Part shown: piece by piece, positions 33,883-43,353 of the stretch
Position numbering within the stretch: position 1 is the stretch's first letter
Layout: the number at the start of each line of letters is the position of its first letter
Assembly (NCBI GenBank): GCA_947500415.1
Contig: CANMRT010000002.1
Span: forward strand, 1,088,819-1,152,818
DNA from: an uncultured Roseicyclus sp.
Lineage (GTDB): Bacteria > Pseudomonadota > Alphaproteobacteria > Rhodobacterales > Rhodobacteraceae
Length of the DNA stretch: 64,000 bases
Direction of reading: 5' to 3'
Notes under the pieces: generated by a model
The model's input: only the letters and a program-made list of their open reading frames with translations
Told to the model about the DNA's origin: nothing
Database searches by the model: none
Position numbers and translations under genes: made by a program

Positions 33883-35877
33883 ATGACGGGGTCGAATTTG
33901 GACGGGGACCCTCCCCTCGAGAAACTGCCGCTTGCGCGGTCTGATGCCGTGCCTCTTTTGGCGCGCGCTTCCAAACGTGCGCGATCGCTGGCGCAGCCCG
34001 CTAAGGATCGCCCCCGGAATGAAGCCGCCCACCTTTCGGCGCTGCTACAGGTCCGTGGGCTTGTGACACCCGCCCAGATCGCGCGCGCTGAGCGGGCGCA
34101 AAAGGGCACACCGCTCACGCTTGGTCAGGTTTTGCTAACCCAAGGCGCACTCAGCGAGGCTGAGCTTCTTTCGGCGCTGACCCATATGTATGGAGTGGGC
34201 CTTGCCGATTTTGACGCCACGCCCCCCGACCCGCAGCTCGCGTCGTTTCTGCCTGCACATGCCGCAATCGCGTGCCAGGCGGTTATCTGGCAGCGCAGTG
34301 GCTCTGCCCTTGTGGTCGCCACCAGCCGCCCCGACCTGATGGTGCAACTGCGCGATAGTTTGCCACCGGGCAGCCAAGTTCTTTTGGCCCTCGCCGCCCG
34401 CGCCCAAGTGATCGAGGCGCAGCGCCGCGTCTATGGCCCCCGACTGGCGCGAGAGGCCGAGGGGCGCGCGCCAGAGCGTCATTCCTGCCGCTCCTGGCGC
34501 GGAGCCGCGATGGGCCGGGTCGTCTTGGCCATTGGTCTTATCATGCTGTTTGCGTTTCTTCTCGCCCCGCAGATGGTTTCAGTCGCCATCTTCGCGCTCG
34601 CTATTGCAGTTTTCGCCGCGAACTCCGCTTTGAAACTTGCAGCTTTCATTGCTTCGATCCGCGCCTCGACTCGACCGCCAGATGCCGCCCACGACAGCCA
34701 ATTTCTGCACCTCCCGACCGTCACGATGATCGTGCCGCTATTTCGGGAGCCTGAGGTCGCCGGCGCCTTGGTCGACCGCCTTCGCCGTATCGATTACCCG
34801 CACGAGCGCCTCGACGTCCTTCTCGCCATTGAGGAGGATGATCCCCTGACGCTCGCAGCTCTACGCATGGGCACCCTGCCCGCCTGGATGCGCGCCGTGG
34901 TTGTGCCGCGTGGCCAACCACAGACCAAACCCCGCGCCCTGAACTACGCGCTCAACTACGCGCGCGGCGACATCGTGGGCATCTATGACGCCGAGGACCG
35001 CCCTGAGCCGGATCAGATCCACCGTTTCGTCCAACGCTTCGCCGAAGTGCCGCGCGACGTCGCTTGCCTGCAAGGACGGCTCGATTACTACAACGCGCGC
35101 CACAATTGGCTAAGCCGCATGTTCACCGTCGAATATGCCGCTTGGTTCCGCGTGCTTCTGCCTGGCGTCCAGCGCCTTGGGCTGGTCGTTCCCCTGGGCG
35201 GTACAACGGTCTTCCTGCGCCGCGATGTGTTAGAAGAGGTCGGCGCATGGGACGCCCACAACGTGACCGAGGATGCAGAGTTAGGCCTGCGGCTTGCCCG
35301 CGCGGGCTACAAGACTGAGATCGTGGACACGACAACCTTTGAAGAAGCCAACGCCGCCATTCGCCCCTGGATCCTCCAGCGTTCACGGTGGCTCAAGGGC
35401 TACATGATGACCTGGGGGGCCGCGATGCGCAGACCCACGACCCTTTGGCGCGAGCTGGGGCCATGGCGCTTTGTGTGGCTGCAAGTGCAGTTCCTTGGCG
35501 CTGTCCTGGGCTTCCTTCTCGCGCCGCTTCTCTGGAGCCTTACGGTCAAGATGTTCGGGCTGTGGCACCCGTTGGATGCTGTCCTTCCGGGCACCGGCTA
35601 CGTGGTTCTTGGCGGATCAATGCTGTCGGGCCTGATCCTCTCCATCGGTGTGTCGCTCTACGGGTGTCGCGCGGACCACCTGCGCCACTTGCGCCCGATC
35701 TCACCCCTCGCGGAACCTTACTACCTTTTCGCCACCGTTGCCGCCTGGATCGGGTTGGTCGAAGTCATGGCAAAGCCGTTCTTCTGGGCCAAAACCACAC
35801 ACGGCGCGTTCGGTGGCACCCAATCGGAGGAGGACACCCAAGCCACCGCCAACCGCCAGTTGCACGCCGCCGAATAA
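33883..35877 (+). CDS. Family 2 glycosyltransferase fused to an MshEN/GspE-N-like domain
   Basis: A 664-residue fusion. Residues about 48-190 resemble the N-terminal domain of type II secretion ATPases (MshEN): GQVLLTQGALSEAELLSAL fits its LG-x2-L-x3-G c-di-GMP motif. Two helices (about 206-258) precede a GT2 domain with VTMIVPLFREPEV, the DxD-like YDAEDRPEPDQ, the catalytic TEDAELG and the processivity motif QRSRWLKG, then three or four helices. The layout resembles NfrB and cellulose-synthase-like enzymes, so it probably makes and exports a polysaccharide. CtrA boxes precede it. Its Shine-Dalgarno is weak. Product unknown. Confidence 0.8.
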   Translation: MTGSNLDGDPPLEKLPLARSDAVPLLARASKRARSLAQPAKDRPRNEAAHLSALLQVRGLVTPAQIARAERAQKGTPLTLGQVLLTQGALSEAELLSALTHMYGVGLADFDATPPDPQLASFLPAHAAIACQAVIWQRSGSALVVATSRPDLMVQLRDSLPPGSQVLLALAARAQVIEAQRRVYGPRLAREAEGRAPERHSCRSWRGAAMGRVVLAIGLIMLFAFLLAPQMVSVAIFALAIAVFAANSALKLAAFIASIRASTRPPDAAHDSQFLHLPTVTMIVPLFREPEVAGALVDRLRRIDYPHERLDVLLAIEEDDPLTLAALRMGTLPAWMRAVVVPRGQPQTKPRALNYALNYARGDIVGIYDAEDRPEPDQIHRFVQRFAEVPRDVACLQGRLDYYNARHNWLSRMFTVEYAAWFRVLLPGVQRLGLVVPLGGTTVFLRRDVLEEVGAWDAHNVTEDAELGLRLARAGYKTEIVDTTTFEEANAAIRPWILQRSRWLKGYMMTWGAAMRRPTTLWRELGPWRFVWLQVQFLGAVLGFLLAPLLWSLTVKMFGLWHPLDAVLPGTGYVVLGGSMLSGLILSIGVSLYGCRADHLRHLRPISPLAEPYYLFATVAAWIGLVEVMAKPFFWAKTTHGAFGGTQSEEDTQATANRQLHAAE

Positions 35878-35880
35878 ACC

Positions 35881-36516
35881 TCAGCCGCGCTGTGCCTCTT
35901 CCTTGAGACGCACCTTGAATGCCGTCGACAGATGCGCCTTGAGCGCGTCCGCCGCGCGATCCCCGTCCTGTGCCGCAATCGCATCAACAATCGCCTGATG
36001 CTCGGCCAGTGCATCCTCACCCCGCCCGGCCGCCGCCAGAGATGTGCGCGCCATCAGCGCCATGGAGCGGTAAACGAGATCCAATTGCTGCACGAGATAG
36101 CGGTTGTGGGACGCCAGATGAATCTGGTGATGAAACCGTTTGTTCGCACGCGCCAGCGCCTGCGGGTCGCCCAGTAGCGCGCGGTCCTGCTCAACCATGT
36201 CCTGCAACACGGCAACCTCTTCGCTCGCGGCATGTTTGGCGGCCAGCCGCGCGGCCAACCCCTCCAACTCCTGTCGCACCGCGTATAGCTCGGCCATCTG
36301 CCCGTGATCGAGCGACGCCACAATCAACGAGCGCCCATCCCGTGTCAGAAGCGATTGCGTCTCAAGCCGTTGCAAAGCCTCTCGGATCGGCGTGCGGCTG
36401 ACCCCCAGACGCTCCGCCAATTCACTCTCCACCAACCGCGCGCCGGGGCGATAAACCCCGCCGTCGATGGCTTCGAGGATCATCGCATAGGCGTCCTTTT
36501 GGCTGACTTCACCCAC
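35881..36516 (-). CDS. GntR-family (FadR/FCD-type) transcriptional regulator
   Basis: A 211-residue regulator: an N-terminal winged helix (ELAERLGVSRTPIREALQRLE) and an all-helical FCD ligand-binding domain with the metal/ligand residues spread through NKRFHHQIHLASHN. The start is GTG at 36516, with GGGAGCGGTGAC upstream. FCD regulators sense carboxylates and usually control catabolic or transport genes; no obvious target is adjacent, and the divergent gene is a nucleotidase. Confidence 0.88.
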   Translation of the reverse strand: MGEVSQKDAYAMILEAIDGGVYRPGARLVESELAERLGVSRTPIREALQRLETQSLLTRDGRSLIVASLDHGQMAELYAVRQELEGLAARLAAKHAASEEVAVLQDMVEQDRALLGDPQALARANKRFHHQIHLASHNRYLVQQLDLVYRSMALMARTSLAAAGRGEDALAEHQAIVDAIAAQDGDRAADALKAHLSTAFKVRLKEEAQRG

Positions 36517-36614
36517 GTCACCGCTCCCTTAAGTCCTTGGCCGGACGCTACGCGAGCGGCCCGCGCAAAGTCCAGTGGCTTGCCCCCAGGGTCCCACCGC
36601 AGTACGCCGCCCTA

Positions 36615-37253
36615 ATGGCACAGCTGACCGATATCGAGACCTGGGTCTTTGACCTGGACAACACACTTTATCCGCCGTCGATGGCCCTGTTCCCGCAGGT
36701 CAATGCGAAGATGACAGACTACGTCATGCAAACCCTGCGCGTGAGCCGAGCCGAAGCCGACCACTTGCGCCACAGCTACTACACAGAACACGGCACAACG
36801 CTGGCCGGGCTGATGCAAAACCATGACATCGACCCGGAACCTTACCTCGTGGCAGTCCATGACATCGACTTCTCGGTCCTTTCACCGGACCCGGCCCTCG
36901 CCGCCGCCATTGCCGCCCTGCCCGGTCGCAAGATCATCTACACCAACGGAACAGCCCCTTACGCCCGCGAAGTGACCCGTGCGCGGGGCCTTTCGGACCT
37001 CTTCGATGCGATCTACGGCGTGGAACATGCGGGCTATCACCCGAAACCTTCCGCCCCGGCATTCGAGACGATCTTCACCGCGGATGGCCTCACCCCGACG
37101 CGCGCCGCGATGTTTGAGGATGAGGCGCGCAACCTCGCTGTCCCCCACGCCATGGGCCTGACCACCATTCACGTGGCCCCTACCACCGCGCCTGACGACC
37201 ATATTCACCACCACACCGACGACCTCGCCCGCTTCCTGTCGGCCCTTGTGTGA
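36615..37253 (+). CDS. Pyrimidine 5'-nucleotidase, HAD superfamily
   Basis: A 212-residue HAD phosphatase with nucleophile motif FDLDNTLYPPS, motif II TNGTAPYA, and the motif III/IV region KPSAPAFE with MFEDEARNL. This set matches the SDT1/Phm8-type pyrimidine 5'-nucleotidases common in alphaproteobacteria, which dephosphorylate nucleoside monophosphates in the cytoplasm. The longer frame from 36537 lacks family similarity; the ATG at 36615 begins the domain. Exact substrate not certain. Confidence 0.87.
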   Translation: MAQLTDIETWVFDLDNTLYPPSMALFPQVNAKMTDYVMQTLRVSRAEADHLRHSYYTEHGTTLAGLMQNHDIDPEPYLVAVHDIDFSVLSPDPALAAAIAALPGRKIIYTNGTAPYAREVTRARGLSDLFDAIYGVEHAGYHPKPSAPAFETIFTADGLTPTRAAMFEDEARNLAVPHAMGLTTIHVAPTTAPDDHIHHHTDDLARFLSALV

Positions 37254-37326
37254 CGCGGACCCATTGCGAACAGCTTGAGACAGAGTGCCGCCTTTCCCGG
37301 ACGGCCCAAGCCCCTACCTTCTGCCT

Positions 37327-38532
37327 ATGAACAAGCTGCACGACATAGATATCTTCGTCTCCGGCGGCGGCGTCGCGGGGCTTGCGGCCACCATCGCCTT
37401 TGCCCAGGCAGGCTTTTCAGTCATCTGCGCCGACCCCGCCCCGCCGATCACGGATCGTGAGACAAAGGGCGCCGATCTGCGGACCACGGCGTTCCTGCAA
37501 CCCTCAAAGGCGTTCCTCGACCGGATCGGCATCTGGTCCCGGTTCACTGACCACGCAACAGCCCTGCAGGTCATGCGTATCGTTGACGCCGGGGGCCCGG
37601 ATCCCGTCGCCCGCGCCACCCATGATTTCGATGCCTCCGACATCTCTGATGGGCCGTTTGGGTGGAACCTGCCCAATTGGCTTTTGCGGCGCGAGATGGT
37701 GGATCACATCGCGGGGCTGCCAAACGCAGATTTCCGTCCTGGAACGGGAACCGCCCATGTTCTGACCCGTGAGCGGGAGGCGCGCGTGCGCTTGACGGAC
37801 GGAAGCCAAATCCGCGCGAAGCTGATCGTCGCTGCGGATGGCCGCAATTCGCCCGTGCGCGAGGCCGTGGGTATCCCGGTCCAAACCACACGTTACGGCC
37901 AGAAGGCGCTGGCCTTCGCCGTTACCCATGACGCGCCGCACCACAACATCTCAACCGAAATCCATCGCACCGGCGGGCCGTTCACGCTTGTGCCTTTGCC
38001 AGATCATGACGGCTACCCCTCTTCTGCCATCGTTTGGATGGAACGCGGGGCGGAGGCGCAACGGCTTGCCGATTTGCCCGAAGACGCGTTCGAGGCTGAA
38101 ATGACGGCCCGCTCAGCCCATCTTTATGGCCCACTGAAGCTCGCTTCGCGCCGTACAATTTGGCCAATCATCAGCCAGCGGGCGGAACGGATGGCGACTG
38201 AACGCACCGCTCTTGTGGCAGAAGCGGCTCATGTCGTGCCCCCAATTGGTGCCCAGGGTCTGAACATGAGCCTTGGCGATATCGAGGCGCTTTTGGTCAT
38301 GGCCGAGGCAAACCGCGATGACCCCGGCGCCAAGGCCGGACTCGACCGCTACAACCGCACGCGATTGCCGGAGGTCACGGCCCGCGTGACCGGTGTCGAT
38401 GCGCTCAACCGCGCCTCGATGACCGGCATCCAGCCGCTGCGGGACCTTCGAATGCGGGCGCTAAGCGTACTGCATACCGTTGCCCCAGTGCGAAAAACCT
38501 TGATGCGGGCGGGGCTTGGGGCGAAGGGATAA
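37327..38532 (+). CDS. UbiH/UbiF-family FAD-dependent monooxygenase (ubiquinone biosynthesis)
   Basis: A 401-residue class A flavoprotein hydroxylase. It has an N-terminal Rossmann FAD motif (VSGGGVAGLAATIAFAQAG), DG motif ADGRNSPVREA and second FAD motif EAAHVVPPIGAQGLNMSL. These enzymes hydroxylate the polyprenyl ring during ubiquinone synthesis; alphaproteobacteria often use one UbiH/UbiL-type enzyme for several positions, so I give no specific symbol. The ATG at 37327 is chosen because the FAD fold begins nine residues later. Confidence 0.88.
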   Translation: MNKLHDIDIFVSGGGVAGLAATIAFAQAGFSVICADPAPPITDRETKGADLRTTAFLQPSKAFLDRIGIWSRFTDHATALQVMRIVDAGGPDPVARATHDFDASDISDGPFGWNLPNWLLRREMVDHIAGLPNADFRPGTGTAHVLTREREARVRLTDGSQIRAKLIVAADGRNSPVREAVGIPVQTTRYGQKALAFAVTHDAPHHNISTEIHRTGGPFTLVPLPDHDGYPSSAIVWMERGAEAQRLADLPEDAFEAEMTARSAHLYGPLKLASRRTIWPIISQRAERMATERTALVAEAAHVVPPIGAQGLNMSLGDIEALLVMAEANRDDPGAKAGLDRYNRTRLPEVTARVTGVDALNRASMTGIQPLRDLRMRALSVLHTVAPVRKTLMRAGLGAKG

Positions 38533-38549
38533 AAAGGGGGCCAGCCCCC
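38531..38549 (-). terminator. Terminator, minus strand
   Basis: On the minus strand GGGGG-CTGG-CCCCC is followed directly by TTTTT. It lies about 90 bases after the aminotransferase stop and touches the end of the convergent UbiH-type gene. Confidence 0.75.
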
Positions 38550-38561
38550 GTCGTGCCTCGT

Positions 38562-38616
38562 CCCGGGGGAAAAGGCTCTCATCCCCCGGAGTTGTATCTG
38601 CCAAGATGAAGGGGAG
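38562..38616. repeat. Rhodobacterales intergenic repeat, copy 1
   Basis: CCGGGGG (38563-38569) pairs with CCCCCGG (38583-38589), followed by the tail AGTTGTATCTGCCAAGATGAA. The same architecture, CCCCCGG(G)AGTAT then a purine-rich tail, recurs at 58967-58997. I know this motif as a frequent intergenic repeat of this order. Confidence 0.6.
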
Positions 38617-38640
38617 GCGCGCGTTAACCCTAACGGATTG

Positions 38641-39771
38641 CTACGGGAAAACGCGGTCCAGGACCGTTTTCAGGCGGGCGAGTGCGGCGTCCACATCGTA
38701 AAGCTTATCGAGGCCGAAGAGCCCGAGTCGGAAGGTCATGAACCCCTCAGGCTCATCCACCTGAAGCGGTACACCGGCGGCGATTTGCATCCCATGTTCC
38801 ATGAACGCAGCACCGGACTTGATCGCGGGATTATCGGTGTAGCTGACCACAACCCCCGGCGCACCGAAGCCCTCGGCCGCGACCGACTGAATGCCTTTCG
38901 CAGCCAGCATCGCGCGTACGCCGTCACCCAAGGCCCATTGCGCGGCTTGCAACTTGTCGAAGCCGTAGTCCCGGGTCTCGATCATCGTGTCGCGGAACAC
39001 CCGCAGCGCGTCCGTGGGCATCGTGGCGTGGTAAGCATGACCACCGTTCTCGTAGGCTTTCATGATATTGTGCCAGCCCTTGAGGTTGCCCGCGAAGCTG
39101 TTGGACTCTGTCTCCTCCATCCGCGTCATGGCCCGGTCGGACATCATTACAAGGCCCGCACAGGGCTGCGCCGACCAGCCCTTTTGCGGGGCGGAGATCA
39201 GCACGTCGACGCCGGTGGCTTTCATATCGACCCAAGCGCAGCCCGAAGCGATGCAGTCGAGCACCATCAGCGCGCCGACGTCATGGGCCGCGTCTGCCAA
39301 AGCTTTGATATAGGCGTCGGGCAAGATGACACCGGCTGAGGTTTCCACATGGGGGGCGAAGACGATGCCCGGTTTGGCCTCTCGAATTTTCGCCGTGACT
39401 TCTTCGATTGGCGCAGGTGCAAAGGGGGATGTCGCGGCATTGCCGGTCTGGCGCGCCTTCATCACGATCACGTCGCCCGCAAAGCCGCCGGCATCCAGAA
39501 TTTGCGACCAGCGGAAGCTGAACCACCCGTTGCGCACCACCACAACATCGGTGCCCTGCGCGAATTGACGAGCCACAGCCTCCATCCCGAAGGTCCCGCC
39601 ACCAGACACAAGGGCCACAGCGTCTGCGTTGTAGACCTGTTTCAACATCGCTGAGATGTCGTTCATCACACCCTGAAACGCGCCCGACATGGAATTCAGC
39701 GACCGGTCGGTGAAAACGACCGAATATTCCAGCAGGCCATCGGGATCGACAGTATCGAGAAGCGCGTTCAT
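38641..39771 (-). CDS. Class V aminotransferase (alanine-glyoxylate aminotransferase family)
   Basis: A 376-residue PLP enzyme of fold type I. The cofactor lysine is in ISAPQKGWSAQP, the PLP-contacting Asp in LMVLDCIASG, and the N-terminal substrate-loop region in NSMSGAFQGVM. Family members transaminate glyoxylate, serine or alanine; the Arg-rich end is ordinary. It is the third gene after two tandem Lrp regulators in the same direction, so its expression is probably tied to amino acid levels. Exact substrate unknown. Confidence 0.85.
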   Translation of the reverse strand: MNALLDTVDPDGLLEYSVVFTDRSLNSMSGAFQGVMNDISAMLKQVYNADAVALVSGGGTFGMEAVARQFAQGTDVVVVRNGWFSFRWSQILDAGGFAGDVIVMKARQTGNAATSPFAPAPIEEVTAKIREAKPGIVFAPHVETSAGVILPDAYIKALADAAHDVGALMVLDCIASGCAWVDMKATGVDVLISAPQKGWSAQPCAGLVMMSDRAMTRMEETESNSFAGNLKGWHNIMKAYENGGHAYHATMPTDALRVFRDTMIETRDYGFDKLQAAQWALGDGVRAMLAAKGIQSVAAEGFGAPGVVVSYTDNPAIKSGAAFMEHGMQIAAGVPLQVDEPEGFMTFRLGLFGLDKLYDVDAALARLKTVLDRVFP

Positions 39772-39829
39772 GGGGTGTCCTTTCCGTGTTTGGCTACGGG
39801 ATAGGCCGCAGTGCGGGGTCCGACAAGCC

Positions 39830-40282
39830 TTACAACGGGCCGGGGCGCTGCTCTTCGGACAAAAGCACGTTGGCCTCTACGTTTCCGACACTTGGCAGGG
39901 TCATGATCCGGCGGCGCAGCACGCGCTCAAAGTCTGCCAGATCGCGGGCCACAACGCGCAGGCGGTAGTCGTAGAGGCCCAAGACATGTTCGACCGTTTG
40001 CACCTCAGGGATAGCGGTAATGGCGCGTTCAAAATCCTCAAGGCTTACACGGGACTTCGTGGAGAGTTTCACACCAAGGAACACAGTGACGCCAAATCCG
40101 AGCTTTTCGGCATCCAGATCAAGACGGCGACCGGTAATGATCCCGGCCTCCGTCATGCGCTGAATGCGCCGCCATGTGGCGGGTTGGCTCAGGCCGACGC
40201 GACGCCCAATCTCGGATGCTTTCAAAGTGGCATCACGGGCGAGGTGTCGCAGGATGGAAAGGTCGGTGGCGTCGGGGGTCAT
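39830..40282 (-). CDS. Lrp/AsnC-family regulator, second of a tandem pair
   Basis: A 150-residue Lrp protein: HTH (LKASEIGRRVGLSQPATWRRI) then a RAM/AsnC ligand domain (VEHVLGLYDYRLRVVARDL). The start overlaps the stop of the first Lrp gene by four bases (ATGA). The two share the fold but differ throughout, so they may form a hetero-oligomer. It is followed by the class V aminotransferase after 58 bases. Confidence 0.9.
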   Translation of the reverse strand: MTPDATDLSILRHLARDATLKASEIGRRVGLSQPATWRRIQRMTEAGIITGRRLDLDAEKLGFGVTVFLGVKLSTKSRVSLEDFERAITAIPEVQTVEHVLGLYDYRLRVVARDLADFERVLRRRIMTLPSVGNVEANVLLSEEQRPGPL

Positions 40283-40734
40283 AGGGGCAGGGCCTGAGAG
40301 TTCTTGATCGTGGCGACCTGCATCAGCGCCTCGATATCCGCGATGTGGGGCAGCGTCAGAATGCGGTTTCGGTAGATCTTTTGGTATTCAGAGAGGTCGC
40401 GCGCGATGATCTTCAGGCGCGCATCAACGCGGCCCAGGAATGTCTGAATCTCGATCACCTCGGCCACGTCGCGCGCGGCCTCGATGAAGTCGTCGAAGGC
40501 GCGCGAGTTGGTTTTGTCGAGCGTGATGCGCAAGCTGACCTCCACCGCATAGCCAAGGGCCTGCCAGTCGATCACCGTATGTTGGCCCAGCAGCACGCCG
40601 TCGGCCTTAAGGCGATCGAGGCGTTTGTAAGCAGTGGCGAGCGGCAAATGTGCCGCCTCGGCCAGTGTGCCGACGGGTTGCGCCGGGTCCGCCTGCAGGT
40701 GGCGCAGCAGTCGCTTATCGCTGTCGTCAAGCAT
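40279..40734 (-). CDS. Lrp/AsnC-family regulator, first of a tandem pair
   Basis: A 151-residue Lrp protein with an N-terminal HTH (VGTLAEAAHLPLATAYKRLD) and a C-terminal AsnC-type domain (IEIQTFLGRVDARLKIIARD). It is divergent from ilvC, with 132 bases between the start codons, and is translationally coupled to a second Lrp gene. Control of branched-chain amino acid synthesis by Lrp is well established in other bacteria, so ilvC is the likely target. Confidence 0.9.
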   Translation of the reverse strand: MLDDSDKRLLRHLQADPAQPVGTLAEAAHLPLATAYKRLDRLKADGVLLGQHTVIDWQALGYAVEVSLRITLDKTNSRAFDDFIEAARDVAEVIEIQTFLGRVDARLKIIARDLSEYQKIYRNRILTLPHIADIEALMQVATIKNSQALPL

Positions 40735-40758
40735 GTAAATTTACCAGATCGAAGTATT

Positions 40759-41889
<1,131 letters not shown>

Positions 41890-41910
41890 GGCCTGAACGA
41901 CCGCAGTTCG

Positions 41911-41950
41911 AAGGCGCGCCCCTTTTGGGAGGAGGGGGCGCGCCTTTTTC
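41911..41950 (+). terminator. ilvC terminator
   Basis: A perfect 12-bp stem, AAGGCGCGCCCC with GGGGCGCGCCTT, followed by TTT, starting 22 bases after the ilvC stop. Confidence 0.9.
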
Positions 41951-41953
41951 GTG

Positions 41954-42130
41954 TCAGCGGCGTGGGGCCGTGACCGGGTTCGGGCCGGGGCCGTCCTTGG
42001 CCAGCGACGATTTCGGCGCGTTAGGATCGTCCAATAACTCTTCCGTTCGCTTTTTGCTGATCGTGGCCCAAATCAGGAATGCCAGCATGGTCATCAGGAA
42101 CAAGCCTGCGAGGAAAAACCATGTATCCAT
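41954..42130 (-). CDS. Small single-helix membrane protein
   Basis: A 58-residue protein: one N-terminal helix (DTWFFLAGLFLMTMLAFLIWA), a short basic loop and a hydrophilic Pro-rich tail. The ATG at 42130 has a GGAG site seven bases upstream, which decides it over a longer frame. No family recognised; small membrane proteins of this type are common in roseobacters. It converges with ilvC. Confidence 0.6.
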   Translation of the reverse strand: MDTWFFLAGLFLMTMLAFLIWATISKKRTEELLDDPNAPKSSLAKDGPGPNPVTAPRR

Positions 42131-42251
42131 TGTCAGTCTCCGGTTGTTGAGGGTCTGAAATGCCAACCCAGCCGACCGTCGCTTGGTTCCGCCCAAGAAT
42201 GGGAATTGCGCGCGAAACGGCGTAGCCTCAACCATAGGAGGTACGCACACT

Positions 42252-42713
42252 ATGGAATTCACGCAAAAAGACCTGCCCGAACAGCACTACATCTACGTTG
42301 ATCGCGAATGCGGCTACGGGCCGGAGATTGCCGATGCCATGGGATCAGCCTTTGGCGAAGTCTTTGGTTTTGTTCAGAAAAGTGGAATCACACCGCGCTC
42401 CATGCCGATGACGGTCTATCTGGGGATGGACCCGAAAATCCTGCGCTTTCGGGGCGGTGTGGCCGTCTCGCCCGAGGATGCGGCGAAAGTCAGCGGCAAT
42501 ATCAAAGCCGACACGTTGGCCGGTGGGGCCACGATGACAACCGTGCACGTTGGCCCTTACGACCGGATGAATGAGACCCATCGGGCGATGTGGAGCCTTA
42601 TGGAGGCCGAAGGCATCAAAGGCACAATGCCGGTCTGGGAAGTCTACATCGATGATCCCGGGATGGTTGAGGCCGACAAACTGCGCACCGAGATCTACTG
42701 CGCCATCGGTTGA
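42252..42713 (+). CDS. GyrI-like / AraC effector-binding domain protein
   Basis: A 153-residue stand-alone GyrI-like (SOUL/HEPN-like ligand-binding) domain with GATMTTVHVGPYDRMNETHR, the typical central strand-helix, and the ending PVWEVYIDDPG. Family members bind small hydrophobic ligands or hydrolyse cyclopropanoids. A strong Shine-Dalgarno (AGGAGGT) precedes the ATG. It is followed by an acetyltransferase gene after 31 bases, so co-transcription is likely. Confidence 0.78.
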   Translation: MEFTQKDLPEQHYIYVDRECGYGPEIADAMGSAFGEVFGFVQKSGITPRSMPMTVYLGMDPKILRFRGGVAVSPEDAAKVSGNIKADTLAGGATMTTVHVGPYDRMNETHRAMWSLMEAEGIKGTMPVWEVYIDDPGMVEADKLRTEIYCAIG

Positions 42714-42744
42714 CCGCCCCGCGCAGGCGGGCCACATCTGGGCG

Positions 42745-43353
42745 ATGAAAGTTACGATCCGTCCCGCCACGACTGAAGACCGCCCAACCATCGAGGCGGC
42801 CAGCCGCCAGACATGGGACGAACATCGCGACCGGCAGCCCTACGCCTTTGCCGAAAACGGCTGGGACTACGGCTTAAAGCGCGCCCATGAGATGGCGTTT
42901 CGCGATCCCAAAGCCATGCCGGTCGGCGAAAGTGGCAACCTTTACGTGGCCGATGCTGGGGGACAGGTCGTTGGGTTCGTCCTGCTCAGCTGGCATGCCC
43001 GCCCGGATGTGTCCGAGGGCTCTGATGGGTCGATCTTTGATATCTGGGTGCATCCCGATTGGCGCGGGAAGGGTGTGGGGCGCAACCTTGTGGACATTGC
43101 CCGCGAAGTGTCTGAACAAAAGGATTGGGATAGCCTGACCGCTGACGTTTGGACGGGCGCGCCGTCCGCGGAATTATTCGAGATAGCAGGCTTCACGCCA
43201 ATGCAAGTGCGTTGGCGCATCGGCCCAGACCGCGCGGCACGACCCATTGAACCGCGAGAGAAACCAACGCGCAATGAAGGCGATAGCTGGTGGAAATGGG
43301 CGGTCCTGATCGTATTGATGGGCCTGCTTGTGGCCGTGGTCGCAGGCGGGTGA
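42745..43353 (+). CDS. GNAT acetyltransferase with C-terminal membrane anchor
   Basis: A 202-residue protein. The GNAT domain (residues 1 to about 150) has the acetyl-CoA motif IWVHPDWRGKGVGRNLVD. After a charged linker the C-terminus is a single hydrophobic helix (WKWAVLIVLMGLLVAVVAGG) that should anchor it in the inner membrane, an unusual arrangement for GNAT enzymes. Its stop overlaps the GTG of the DMT transporter gene, so the two are coupled. Substrate unknown. Confidence 0.8.
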   Translation: MKVTIRPATTEDRPTIEAASRQTWDEHRDRQPYAFAENGWDYGLKRAHEMAFRDPKAMPVGESGNLYVADAGGQVVGFVLLSWHARPDVSEGSDGSIFDIWVHPDWRGKGVGRNLVDIAREVSEQKDWDSLTADVWTGAPSAELFEIAGFTPMQVRWRIGPDRAARPIEPREKPTRNEGDSWWKWAVLIVLMGLLVAVVAGG

